Source: Alphaproteobacteria bacterium (lineage in GTDB: Bacteria > Pseudomonadota > Alphaproteobacteria > Rs-D84 > JAERRO01). Taken from it: 32,658 nucleotides of DNA. The notes under the pieces were generated by a model that was not told where the DNA came from, searched no databases, and worked only from the letters and a program-made list of their open reading frames with translations. This document shows, in pieces, positions 9,310-18,662 of this stretch (the first letter of the stretch is position 1; every line of letters begins with the position of its first letter). The translations under genes were made by a program, and so were the position numbers. The stretch spans positions 1 to 32,658 of the forward strand of contig JAERRO010000021.1 of assembly GCA_016735395.1 (NCBI GenBank). Direction: 5' to 3'.

Positions 9310-10074
9310 ATGAGTTCATTTATAAAAATGTTTAAAACTAAATTAGAAGAATTTATAGACACAGTATTGACCCCTAGAGGTAAATTATCTGCACCCCGTT
9401 TTAAGTTCCAAAATGTCAGTTCTAGTTTGGTATCTCACATATTTTTATTTCTAATATTATTGATGTTTACTACAGATAAAACGATCTCGCCTCAACTTAT
9501 TTCTCAAGATATTATACTTGTCGATATTATAAAAGATATTACTATCTCTCAAAATAGTAATATAGAAAAAGAAGATAATGTTAAGCAAGAGATGACGAAA
9601 GATGGAGAAGAGGAGAAGAAAATTGTGCTTGAAGAGGAGAAAAAAATAGAGAGACAGGACGAGATAAAAAAAATAAAATTGATTAAAGAGAAACTTATAG
9701 AACCTGAAATCGTAGAGACAGTTGAAGAGAAAAAAATTACTAAAATAAAAGTCAACAGGTCAGTAGGAGAATTGGGGAAGACAGAACTCTCATTAGAAGA
9801 TTATATAAGGACCGCCGTAAATAAGTGCTGGAGTAGATCCAAATTAGAAGACGATATGCAAGATTTTTATATAACTATGCATATCTCATTAAATGAAAAA
9901 GGCACAATGAAATCTATGTGGTTTGAGGCTATAGATGAAAGCGACTATCGTAAAGTAAATATCCGCAATCAAGTCCGCAGAGCCTTTATAGAGTGTCAAC
10001 CTTATAATTTGCCTACGGACAGATATCAAGAGTGGATGGAAATGAATCTAAGATTCTATCCATTATCTGGTTAA
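9310..10074 (+). CDS. tolA: TolA-like energy transducer
   Basis: TM near the N-terminus, Lys/Glu-rich linker, C-terminal domain ...LEDYIRTAVNKCWSRSKLEDDMQDFYITMHISLNEKGTM...; follows tolQR. Confidence 0.8.
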   Translation: MSSFIKMFKTKLEEFIDTVLTPRGKLSAPRFKFQNVSSSLVSHIFLFLILLMFTTDKTISPQLISQDIILVDIIKDITISQNSNIEKEDNVKQEMTKDGEEEKKIVLEEEKKIERQDEIKKIKLIKEKLIEPEIVETVEEKKITKIKVNRSVGELGKTELSLEDYIRTAVNKCWSRSKLEDDMQDFYITMHISLNEKGTMKSMWFEAIDESDYRKVNIRNQVRRAFIECQPYNLPTDRYQEWMEMNLRFYPLSG

Positions 10075-10133
10075 TAATTCTTCTTTATCGTTACGATAAG
10101 GTAGAAAATTCTCATTTTAGTCTAATATTTAAT

Positions 10134-10583
10134 TTAAAGCAGATCAATTTTACATTGTTCATTATCGCAATAATGTTTAAACTTTTTATATAATTTTTCC
10201 GGCATTTTTATACTTTTAGATATTTTCAGATCTACGAATACGAGAACTATAGTCTGTGTATGAAACAAAGTCTTTAGATCCATACTTTTAAATTGGTGTT
10301 GTACTATAAGTTTTCTATGTGATCGTTCTGATACAGTAGACTCGACGATAATTTTTTCGGCATATTTTATAGATTTATGATATCGACAGTGTGCATCTAC
10401 GACGACGAATCCCCTTTTATCTCTAAGCATAGAGGCAGATGTAAATTGTTCATCATAGTCGACTACCTTGTTGAACCATACTATCCTAGCTCGTTCAGTG
10501 ATGTCTAAATATCTGGCATGATATACTATTCCTTGAGCATCGGTGTCTGAAAAAGCGATAGCAAATTCGAATTGATGTTTCAT
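10134..10583 (-). CDS. ybgC: YbgC-like acyl-CoA thioesterase
   Basis: FAIAFSDTDAQGIVYHARYLDITERARIVWF hot-dog thioesterase motif. Confidence 0.85.
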   Translation of the reverse strand: MKHQFEFAIAFSDTDAQGIVYHARYLDITERARIVWFNKVVDYDEQFTSASMLRDKRGFVVVDAHCRYHKSIKYAEKIIVESTVSERSHRKLIVQHQFKSMDLKTLFHTQTIVLVFVDLKISKSIKMPEKLYKKFKHYCDNEQCKIDLL

Positions 10584-11614
10584 ATATTTTCCTTCTTGTT
10601 ATTATTAAATTGTTCTATGTGTTTGTAAGCTATGTCGGTAAGCACCCTTCCCCTAGGAGTTCTTGCGACTAGTCCTTGTTGTATTAAAAATGGTTCTAGC
10701 ATATCCTCAATAGTTTCGCGAGATTCTGATAAAGCGGTAGCTATTGTATCTACTCCGACAGGACCTCCGTTAAAATTATCTTTTATGTAAAATATATATT
10801 TTCTATCTAGTGCATCTAAACCTAGACTATCTATTTGCAGTGCATTGAGGGCATTATTTATGTCTACTATTTCTATTTTATCTCCAGCAATGTCGTTTAC
10901 TGTGTAGAAGTCTACTACTCTTTTTAACAGTCTATTTGCAATTCTAGGAGTTCCCCTAGACCGTTTAGCCAGTTCTATGGTTGCTTCGTCAATTATCTCG
11001 ACATTTAGAATAGTTGAAGTCCTTTTGATTATATCTGCTAGATATTTATCAGAATAGAATTCTAGTCTCGACATAATGCCGAATCTGTCCCGTAGAGGTG
11101 TAGAAAGAGAACCACTTCTAGTAGTCGCACCGATTAAGGTAAAAGGATTTAGATCGATTTTGACAGATCTAGATGCTATACCTTCCCCGACGATAATATC
11201 TAGTTTAAAGTCTTCCATAGCACCATAAAGTAGTTCTTCAATGTTCATAGGGAGCCTATGAATTTCGTCTATAAATAGGACATCATTTTTTTCTAGGTTA
11301 GAAAGTATCGAAGCTAGATCGCTAGCTTTAGTTAATATGGGAGCTACGACTGCCTTAAATCCTACTTCTAGTTCTTGTGAGACTATGCTTGCAATAGTAG
11401 TTTTACCTAGTCCAGGCGGTCCATACAATAGTATGTGATCTAGTCCATCGTTTCTAGTCTTTGCAGATTGAATAAATATAGATAAGTTATCACAGACATT
11501 ATCTTGTCCGACGAAATCTTTAAACGACTTCGGACGAATAGATATAAATTCTTCGTCTATAGTTAACTTATTTTTATCTAACAGATCTACTTCTTTTATC
11601 TCCTCGTCAAGCAT
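10580..11614 (-). CDS. ruvB: Holliday junction helicase RuvB
   Basis: RPKSFKDFVGQDNV, LLYGPPGLGKTTIA, VLFIDEIHRLP, LIGATTRSGSLSTPLRDRFG, NGGPVGVDTIA, RTPRGRVLT. Confidence 0.97.
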   Translation of the reverse strand: MLDEEIKEVDLLDKNKLTIDEEFISIRPKSFKDFVGQDNVCDNLSIFIQSAKTRNDGLDHILLYGPPGLGKTTIASIVSQELEVGFKAVVAPILTKASDLASILSNLEKNDVLFIDEIHRLPMNIEELLYGAMEDFKLDIIVGEGIASRSVKIDLNPFTLIGATTRSGSLSTPLRDRFGIMSRLEFYSDKYLADIIKRTSTILNVEIIDEATIELAKRSRGTPRIANRLLKRVVDFYTVNDIAGDKIEIVDINNALNALQIDSLGLDALDRKYIFYIKDNFNGGPVGVDTIATALSESRETIEDMLEPFLIQQGLVARTPRGRVLTDIAYKHIEQFNNNKKENI

Positions 11615-12299
11615 TTTTTTTATCTTTGTTAGATACAGTCTCTTTAAAAAGAGAATTTTCTCTAGTCTGATATGAGACGAAACTTTTAACCTCTTGGTAT
11701 AAACTAGCTAACGATTTAGAGAAATTTTGATCTGCATTGTTAATAATTTTATGAGGGATGTCTAGTAGAGCATGTCGCTTCAAATTTTGAACTAACTCTT
11801 TTCCAAAGGACAGTCTAGTTGGGTCTTCTATGGCACCTTGAAAGAGAATACCTTTCATATTTACAGGCGAATTTTCGGCTTGATAATCGAATGTAGTATC
11901 TGGAGAAACTAACACTATACCACTAATCTCGGGTCTCCTCATTATCGTCTTTATAGTCAAATAAGCACCGTAATCATACCCGGCTATCCACACCTGTTTT
12001 AAATTGTAACATTGTTCTTGTGCCCAGTTCATAACTGCGGAGATATCTTGAATCATTTCATTAGTATCGTCTGTCTTACTTCCTTCAGATAGTCCTACTC
12101 CTCTATAATCGAATCTGACGGTTCCGAATCCTATGTCTTGAAAAGACTTCGCTAAAGCATACGGGACTCTAGAAGTCATAGACGAGTGCTCTCTGTTAGG
12201 GGATCCCGAGAGTATGATAGCGACATTTTCTAGATCTTCGGTAATACCAGTTTGAATAGCATGCAGTTGACCTGTTGCCCCTAAAATTACTATATCCAT
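11607..12299 (-). CDS. Alpha/beta hydrolase-like protein
   Basis: VRFDYRGVGLSEG...; nucleophile-elbow region IAGYDYGAYL lacks the canonical Ser (G-Y-D-Y-G). Confidence 0.75.
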   Translation of the reverse strand: MDIVILGATGQLHAIQTGITEDLENVAIILSGSPNREHSSMTSRVPYALAKSFQDIGFGTVRFDYRGVGLSEGSKTDDTNEMIQDISAVMNWAQEQCYNLKQVWIAGYDYGAYLTIKTIMRRPEISGIVLVSPDTTFDYQAENSPVNMKGILFQGAIEDPTRLSFGKELVQNLKRHALLDIPHKIINNADQNFSKSLASLYQEVKSFVSYQTRENSLFKETVSNKDKKNA

Positions 12300-12404
12300 A
12301 ACTTAACCTTTTAAAAATTATGCTATCATAAATTTCAAAATAAATCAATAAAAAACTTGAAAGAAAATTATAAAAAAACTATACTACGGACAAAGGAAAT
12401 CTAT

Positions 12405-13238
12405 ATGGTAAAGTTCGTTAGCTTAATTTTAAATATTTTTATATTCAGCATTTTGTTGATTACAAAAGATGTATCTTCTAAAGCTCCGATAATAATACAA
12501 AACGAGATTATGTCTTACGAGACATATTCGCCGGAGAGAAAAAAGCTAGAGGCTAAAACGATTTTACCAAATAGATCGTCTGATCCTACGATTATATGTA
12601 GAAGAGGGGACTGTATAAAGTCGTACGACGATAGTTCACAAACCTATAATTTTAATTCTGTGCTAGGAATGTTCTCTAAAATGGCTGACAAAGTGTCGTA
12701 TATATGCGAAGCAGATCCTATAACGAGATCGTGTAAACATTCTGGCATCACATTTTTTGCGAAGGTAGGATCTATAGACGGAATTTTAAAAATACCTTCT
12801 ATAGCGATAACACAGGTACACCCAAACTCGACATTACAGGACATCAAGTTAAAGGTAAAATATGATATGTTTTTGAACGGTAATTATATTCCATGTACAT
12901 CAACTATGGGTACTTTGTCTGCTTCTAGGAGGCATATGGACATAATGCATCCGTTATTTCAGTGTCAACTTACAAAGTTAGTTCCCACATTAGTTTCATC
13001 TTATATATTAATAGACTATATAGACATCGATTATGGACTACTTGGCGGGGCTTATTCTATAGGGTTGACACAAGGTAGCAACGGTGGAGCAACAGGTTAT
13101 CTTCTTATCAAGTTGGATATATCTGGTGAACCTAACTCAATAGTAGATTACGGTAATAGTAAATCTATAAACTCTAGAGCGACAAAAAAGGCGGGAGAGT
13201 ATAACATCCGTTCTTTGAATGAGGATGAGGTCTACTAG
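12405..13238 (+). CDS. Hypothetical secreted protein
   Basis: Signal peptide MVKFVSLILNIFIFSILLITKDVSSKA; start revised to the ATG at 12405 (AAGGA SD) rather than TTG 12357. Confidence 0.7.
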   Translation: MVKFVSLILNIFIFSILLITKDVSSKAPIIIQNEIMSYETYSPERKKLEAKTILPNRSSDPTIICRRGDCIKSYDDSSQTYNFNSVLGMFSKMADKVSYICEADPITRSCKHSGITFFAKVGSIDGILKIPSIAITQVHPNSTLQDIKLKVKYDMFLNGNYIPCTSTMGTLSASRRHMDIMHPLFQCQLTKLVPTLVSSYILIDYIDIDYGLLGGAYSIGLTQGSNGGATGYLLIKLDISGEPNSIVDYGNSKSINSRATKKAGEYNIRSLNEDEVY

Positions 13239-14415
13239 AATGAAACTCAAAATTATCCCTAAATCTTTTCTAGGTCGTACATTAAGTTTAATTATTTTTC
13301 CACTAATTATTACACAGACGATATTGGTCAGTATATTTTTAAATACACACTGGGATGCCGTTCAGAGGTCTATGTCGAGATCTTTTATGGGGGATATCCG
13401 TATATTACTCTATAATATAGAAAATAATAACCGCGATTTTAAAGACTTAAAAGAGGAGTCTTCGCGATATCTAGGTATCAACATTCGTCAAAGTTCTACT
13501 CCTCCTATCCGTCCGGAAGAATCTCGAGAAGATAGCCGACTAACTAATTTTATAAAAGAATTAGATTATTCTATGAAATATCCTAATAAAGTTTTTATAG
13601 ACGAAGAATCTAAACTGATATTTATAGACATAATATTAGAAGACGATAGGGTGATAACTATAGCGACATCTCTGAAACGGATATATTCTTCTACTACTAG
13701 AATATTTTTATTGTGGATCTTTGGGTCTGCCTTAATAGCCTTTTTACTTAGTGTCCCGTTTTTAACTTCACATAAAAATTCACTAAGAAAATTGTATAAA
13801 CTAGTAGTCAGTTTAATGTATAACAAGACGGTAAAAAAGTTTCATCCGTCAGGTTCTATAGAAACCATAACTATAGGTCGAGCACTAATTTTATTAAACG
13901 AACGGATGCAACTTAATCAAAGAAAAGAACTAGAAAAAACGATTATATTGAAAGAAGAGATAAAGAGTTTAATACAAAAATTGCATAAGAAGTATGACGA
14001 AAACACTCTAATAAAATTAGAGAGTCTTCTAGAAAAATTTGTATCTATACCAGACGATAATACAGAAATTAAAAATATAAATATCACTACTGTCATAAAA
14101 ACTGAAATTTTGAACTTGTCTAAAGGTATCCAAAAATCTATTATTTTCAACGATTTGGGTTCTAAAGATATAGTCGTCTATGGTGAGATAATCGACTACC
14201 GTTTCATTATTAAAAATATACTAGACTTCTATAGTAAAAATTCACTCGACATCCGTGTAAGCGATAACCGTATTATCTTCTCTACACAAAATGCAAAGTG
14301 TTCACAAAGAGAATTCAAAAATTTGAAAGACACTATAAAAGACATTACAGAATTATATGATATCAAGTTAAATTATATAATTTCAAAAGGCGAAATCGTT
14401 TTAACATTAAATTAA
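13219..14415 (+). CDS. EnvZ-like membrane sensor histidine kinase, apparently degenerate
   Basis: N-terminus PKSFLGRTLSLIIFPLIITQTILVSIFLNTHWDAVQRSMSRSF resembles alphaproteobacterial EnvZ; two TMs; no H-box or DxGxG boxes visible. The true start is probably downstream of 13219 (ATG at 13240), because the 5' end overlaps the upstream gene. Confidence 0.65.
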   Translation: MRMRSTRMKLKIIPKSFLGRTLSLIIFPLIITQTILVSIFLNTHWDAVQRSMSRSFMGDIRILLYNIENNNRDFKDLKEESSRYLGINIRQSSTPPIRPEESREDSRLTNFIKELDYSMKYPNKVFIDEESKLIFIDIILEDDRVITIATSLKRIYSSTTRIFLLWIFGSALIAFLLSVPFLTSHKNSLRKLYKLVVSLMYNKTVKKFHPSGSIETITIGRALILLNERMQLNQRKELEKTIILKEEIKSLIQKLHKKYDENTLIKLESLLEKFVSIPDDNTEIKNINITTVIKTEILNLSKGIQKSIIFNDLGSKDIVVYGEIIDYRFIIKNILDFYSKNSLDIRVSDNRIIFSTQNAKCSQREFKNLKDTIKDITELYDIKLNYIISKGEIVLTLN

Positions 14416-14450
14416 AAGCGATTATCGTATAATGGGTTTAATTTTAGTTA

Positions 14451-15014
14451 TCAACTATTATCTATCAGATCTCGTAAAACGGACTCTTTTATAAATTCAA
14501 TCTCTTCCAGTGATAAATTACCTAGTACAAAAGAATGTACCGGAATATTTCCGTCTATTTCAAGTTGATGTTTTTGAGGATGTCCTATACCTATTCTGTA
14601 TTGTGTATAATTCAATTTATTTATATCTATTTTAAAAAAATTAGACAGATGACTGTCTAGACTTCGTAGACCGTTATGTCCTTTCGGAGAAATTCTAGAT
14701 TTTAGTTTCGCTATCATAGGTTTAGTTTCTAAATCATCAGAAACTGTTATAATCTTGTCTATACTAAATGTGCTTCTATTTTTTTTCAAAAAATTTATGA
14801 CAGGTATTCCAGATAAATTCATACCAGTGAGTGGTTTCAGAAAATATATATTCTCAAATTTGGCGACGGCATAAGAACTATTTATTTTCCAGTCGATGTT
14901 AAAATGTTCGGCTAAAAAGTCCAGAGCTATGAAACCGACATTATGTCTATTTTTCGTAAATTTTCGACCATAATTTCCGAGCCCGATGATAAGGACACTT
15001 TCTTCATTTGCCAT
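14451..15014 (-). CDS. pth: Peptidyl-tRNA hydrolase
   Basis: IIGLGNYGRKFTKNRHNVGF, GMNLSG, KGHNGLRSL, YRIGIGHP. Confidence 0.88.
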   Translation of the reverse strand: MANEESVLIIGLGNYGRKFTKNRHNVGFIALDFLAEHFNIDWKINSSYAVAKFENIYFLKPLTGMNLSGIPVINFLKKNRSTFSIDKIITVSDDLETKPMIAKLKSRISPKGHNGLRSLDSHLSNFFKIDINKLNYTQYRIGIGHPQKHQLEIDGNIPVHSFVLGNLSLEEIEFIKESVLRDLIDNS

Positions 15015-16461
15015 CGATGATAGTTATTAGATCTGTAATTCTATTGAGAATTCTGTCTTTTCCTAACCAAGTTATTAGAGCATATAAAGGAGGACCAAAT
15101 TCGTTAAAAGTAAGAGCTATATATATAAATTTCGAAATAGATCTCATTTTAATCCCATTTTTATCGGCAAATTCGTTTAATTTTGTTTCTATAGTCTCTT
15201 CGTCGAGGACAGAGCAAGACCTTATAATTTCTGCAACATTCTTTAATATAAACTGTGAGTCGACGGTATCCTCTGTATCTCCTATTTTAACAGATTTATA
15301 CAAAATTTTCATATTTTTTTCGTCTATGTCTAACCTTCCCTTTACGAAGTAGAACAAAATTAAATTAGCAAGTTCTACTAGAGTCTTTGCTCTCACCTTT
15401 AGTAGTGGCATAATATTGATTAAAAACAATTTGTCATCTAAAGATAGTAAAGTTTCCTGACTATTTTTTTTCAAGAGATCCTGAAGAATGGGAACTATTA
15501 GTCGTACTAATTCGTCGTCGTCTGTCTGTGTAATATATTTAGCATTAAACGAAAGCAATTTTTGCCCGTCCCAATGTGCTGGAGACACATTGATATCTGT
15601 ATATTCAAAAAGGTCTATCATCTCTTTTGTACTCATAAATTCTAGATCTTTATATCCCCACCCTAAATGTACGATGTAGTTTATAAAAGCGGTCGGCAAA
15701 ATTCCCATCTCTCGAATTTCTTGAATGGTATTTCCTCCCGTCCTTTTAGACATCTTTTTCCCGTCGTCTGCTAATATTACCGGCATATGAACTAACACAG
15801 GAATTTCCCAATTTAAACTTTTATATACTAATGCTTGTTTAAAAGAATTCGTATGATGATCACTACCTCTTAAAATATGTGAAATTTCCATATCGTGATC
15901 ATCGACGACCACAGCAAAATTATATAACGGATCGCCGTTAGGTTTTAAAATTATGAAGTCCTCTATCGTCGAGTTATCGATAGTAGTTTCCCCTAGAATT
16001 GCATCTACGAGAGTCGTTTTTCCTTCGTGTACTCTAAATCTTATTGACGGCTCTACATTTTCCGGTATTTTTAGTCCGTTGTTTTCGTTCCTCCACGGAC
16101 TCCTCAAAGCTCGTCCTGTCTTCATATTTTCTGCTCTCATTTTTTCTCTTTCACCGGCAGACAAATAGCATTTATAGACAAGTCCTTTTTCTAGCATTTC
16201 TGAAGCAACTTGTCGATGGCGATCTATGTTGTTAGATTGTAGAGAGACATCGTCGTGGTCGAGACCTATCCATTTTAATTCGTCCAGAATAGATTGCATA
16301 TATTCATCTTTAGACCTTTCTTTATCTGTATCTTCTATTCTGACGAAAAATTTTCCGTCATATTTTTTTGCTACTAGCCAATTAAACAGAGCCGTCCTAG
16401 CCGAACCTATATGAAATAAACCTGTGGGCGACGGTGCCAACCTGACTTTTATATCCTGCAT
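15004..16461 (-). CDS. gltX: Glutamyl-tRNA synthetase
   Basis: VRLAPSPTGLFHIGSARTALFNWL (HIGH-type) and KMSKRTGG (KMSKS-type). Confidence 0.96.
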   Translation of the reverse strand: MQDIKVRLAPSPTGLFHIGSARTALFNWLVAKKYDGKFFVRIEDTDKERSKDEYMQSILDELKWIGLDHDDVSLQSNNIDRHRQVASEMLEKGLVYKCYLSAGEREKMRAENMKTGRALRSPWRNENNGLKIPENVEPSIRFRVHEGKTTLVDAILGETTIDNSTIEDFIILKPNGDPLYNFAVVVDDHDMEISHILRGSDHHTNSFKQALVYKSLNWEIPVLVHMPVILADDGKKMSKRTGGNTIQEIREMGILPTAFINYIVHLGWGYKDLEFMSTKEMIDLFEYTDINVSPAHWDGQKLLSFNAKYITQTDDDELVRLIVPILQDLLKKNSQETLLSLDDKLFLINIMPLLKVRAKTLVELANLILFYFVKGRLDIDEKNMKILYKSVKIGDTEDTVDSQFILKNVAEIIRSCSVLDEETIETKLNEFADKNGIKMRSISKFIYIALTFNEFGPPLYALITWLGKDRILNRITDLITIIDGK

Positions 16462-16569
16462 AATAAACTCCTATTATAAACTTTACCATTATATAATTGT
16501 ATTACAGAAACGGCAAAAAATCAAATACTATAATTTTATACACATTGTTTAAATTCAAAACTATAATTA

Positions 16570-16735
16570 GGAGAATTTTATGTTATCAATAAAAAATCAA
16601 TTTTAGTAGGACTTGAGTAAAAACTCCCTTTTACGAATATTAGTATAGGAATCTCTTTTAAATTACCCTAATAGTGATAAAAGTTTTGAAGGTCAATCTT
16701 TGAGGGTTCAAGTCAAATACTTCTTCTTATAATAT
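16570..16735 (+). pseudogene. Possible decayed small gene (frameshifted)
   Basis: AGGAG SD before ATG at 16580 (MLSIKNQF*), then coding-like segments in shifted frames (SILVGLE*, NSLLRILV*, GISFKLP*, NSDKSFEGQSLRVQVKYFFL*). Confidence 0.25.
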
Positions 16736-16752
16736 AGATATTTATAAATAGA

Positions 16753-16785
16753 AAAAGGTCATATAAATTTATGACCTTTTTTTAT
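16753..16785. terminator. Bidirectional-looking rho-independent terminator hairpin
   Basis: AAAAGGTCATA-loop-TATGACCTTTTTTT just beyond the OmpA-like gene stop. Confidence 0.7.
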
Positions 16786-16792
16786 CTAAGCT

Positions 16793-17905
16793 TTAATAAG
16801 GAGAAGTAAGTCTAATTTCAATTCGTCTATTGACTCTCATTTTTTCTCTGTCTTGTGTATTGAGAATAGGATAATTTTCTCCAAAACCTGTAGGGACGAC
16901 TCTTTTAGGAGAAACACCTTGTCCTTCTAGAAATCTTACGACGGCTTCGGCTCTTAAATATGAAAGTTCTCGGTTGTCTTTGTATACTTGATTTGTCATC
17001 ACAGGAACTATGTCGCTGTGTCCATCTATACGAACGACCCACTTTACATTATCAGGAATTGTTTTTTCCATATTTATAATTATCTCTGCAATCTTTACTA
17101 ATTGAGGTCTTGCAGAACTTTCGATAGAAAATTCACCCTCTTTAAATATGACATCTGTCGGTATGACGAATCTGTCGCCTACAGGTCTAATTTTATCTTC
17201 GTGTATCAAAGCTTCAGAAATAGATTTAAAAAAGACAGACTGATATTTGGCATATTCTCTAGATTGCCTAGAAAGTTCAGAAGATTGTTCTTGAGTAAGT
17301 TTTGTCATCTGTTTTTCTTTCACCAGTTGTTGTTTCAAATTATTATTATCTACGGCTAATTTTTTATATTGTAATTTTTGTTTAATATTTTCTTCGTTAG
17401 CAATTTGACTTATATTTTTCTCCTTTAACAGGATCTTTTCTCTTTCCATATTTTTGTTTAACATCCCTCTTAGTCTATCTTTTTCTATGGTAGTATTTTT
17501 CAGGTTCGCTTGTGTTCTATCTAGATCTGCTCTATATGATTCACCTATATTTTTATATATTGCGAATTCTTTTTCATTTATCATATTCTCTTCGCTAACT
17601 TTTTCATTATATAATTTTAGTTGTTGATTCTCATTTTCTAGTCTGACCAACTCTATATCTACTGCTGCCAAAAGAGATTCAGAATTTTGTACTTGTTGTT
17701 CTAATTGTTGTTGTTCTCCCCTTTTAAAAATCTTTTTTTCTACTACAAAATAATAGGCCGTCGCAGAGATAACTCCTACTACAAGTATCATTACGAAAAC
17801 TGATAGTATGTCTGTGAAAGAGTTCCCTATTGTGTGCGATTTTTCCAATTTTTTCGTTATGTTATGTTTAGAATAATCTTGAGGGCGGTTCATATTATTA
17901 GTCAT
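16793..17905 (-). CDS. OmpA/MotB-like peptidoglycan-binding protein, N-terminal TM and coiled coil
   Basis: TM at ILSVFVMILVVGVISATAYYFVV, long Gln/Glu/Lys coiled coil, C-terminal WVVRIDGHSDIVPV...LSYLRAEAVVRFLEGQGV...VVPTGFGENYPI...RVNRRIEIRL. Confidence 0.85.
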   Translation of the reverse strand: MTNNMNRPQDYSKHNITKKLEKSHTIGNSFTDILSVFVMILVVGVISATAYYFVVEKKIFKRGEQQQLEQQVQNSESLLAAVDIELVRLENENQQLKLYNEKVSEENMINEKEFAIYKNIGESYRADLDRTQANLKNTTIEKDRLRGMLNKNMEREKILLKEKNISQIANEENIKQKLQYKKLAVDNNNLKQQLVKEKQMTKLTQEQSSELSRQSREYAKYQSVFFKSISEALIHEDKIRPVGDRFVIPTDVIFKEGEFSIESSARPQLVKIAEIIINMEKTIPDNVKWVVRIDGHSDIVPVMTNQVYKDNRELSYLRAEAVVRFLEGQGVSPKRVVPTGFGENYPILNTQDREKMRVNRRIEIRLTSPY

Positions 17906-17972
17906 AAAATCTCTCCTTTATATAACATTATATTACTTATAGTATAAAAAGCCGAGTTTAAAGTCAAGCAAA

Positions 17973-18662
17973 TTATACGGCCGATTCAAGTACTTTTAAT
18001 AATTTTTCTGCCGCATTTTTTTCGGCCTTTTTCTTAGAATTACCGACGGCACTCACAGTTTTATCTCCTGAAGTTACTTCCATTTTAAAAATAGGATTAT
18101 GCTTTTGCCCAGCTTGTTCTACACAGTCGTATACTGGTAATTCTAAATGTCTTGCGAGCAACCACTCTTGCAATAATGTTTTGGGATCTCTTTTAGTATA
18201 TTGATATATGTCCCAATATTTTTCATATAACTTTTGAATTATTTTAAAAGCCGTTTCCGTTCCAGCTTCTAGCCAGATAGCACCAAGGACGGCTTCTACT
18301 CCGTCGGATAAAATTGAACTTTTATCGTCAGTAGTTGTCCTCGCATAAACCAGTATATCTTGAATTTTTATGTCTTCTGCTACTTTTAATATGACCTCTT
18401 TAGATGTGAGTATACCCAGATGGATAGCTAATACACCTTCTTTTTCTAGGTAAAATTTATGGTATAAATATTCTGCGACACAGAGTCCTAGAACTCTATC
18501 GCCCAAAAATTCTAAATTCTCATTATTAGATTTAGAACTTATGCCGGCTTGTGTAAGAGCTTTCATTATTAAATTTCTATCTTTAAAAGTGTACCCTATT
18601 TTAAGTTCAAAGTTCGCTAATCTTTCTAGAAATATTTTGCTACTTATTTTATGTTTAGTCAT
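17973..18662 (-). CDS. rnc: Ribonuclease III
   Basis: NENLEFLGDRVLGL (RNase III signature), DGVEAVLGAIWLE, C-terminal dsRBD GNSKKKAEKNAAEKLL. Confidence 0.95.
   Translation of the reverse strand: MTKHKISSKIFLERLANFELKIGYTFKDRNLIMKALTQAGISSKSNNENLEFLGDRVLGLCVAEYLYHKFYLEKEGVLAIHLGILTSKEVILKVAEDIKIQDILVYARTTTDDKSSILSDGVEAVLGAIWLEAGTETAFKIIQKLYEKYWDIYQYTKRDPKTLLQEWLLARHLELPVYDCVEQAGQKHNPIFKMEVTSGDKTVSAVGNSKKKAEKNAAEKLLKVLESAV

Noticed and set aside
10086-10106. Inverted repeat TTATCG-TTA-CGATAA between tolA and ybgC as terminator
   Set aside because: Only 6-bp AT-rich stem with no clear T tract; too weak to call.
15008-16414. Several plus-strand ORFs opposite gltX
   Set aside because: Antisense shadows of a well-supported conserved gene.
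16705-16714. tRNA T-loop-like GGTTCAAGTC
   Set aside because: No pairing T stem, acceptor or anticodon arms nearby.
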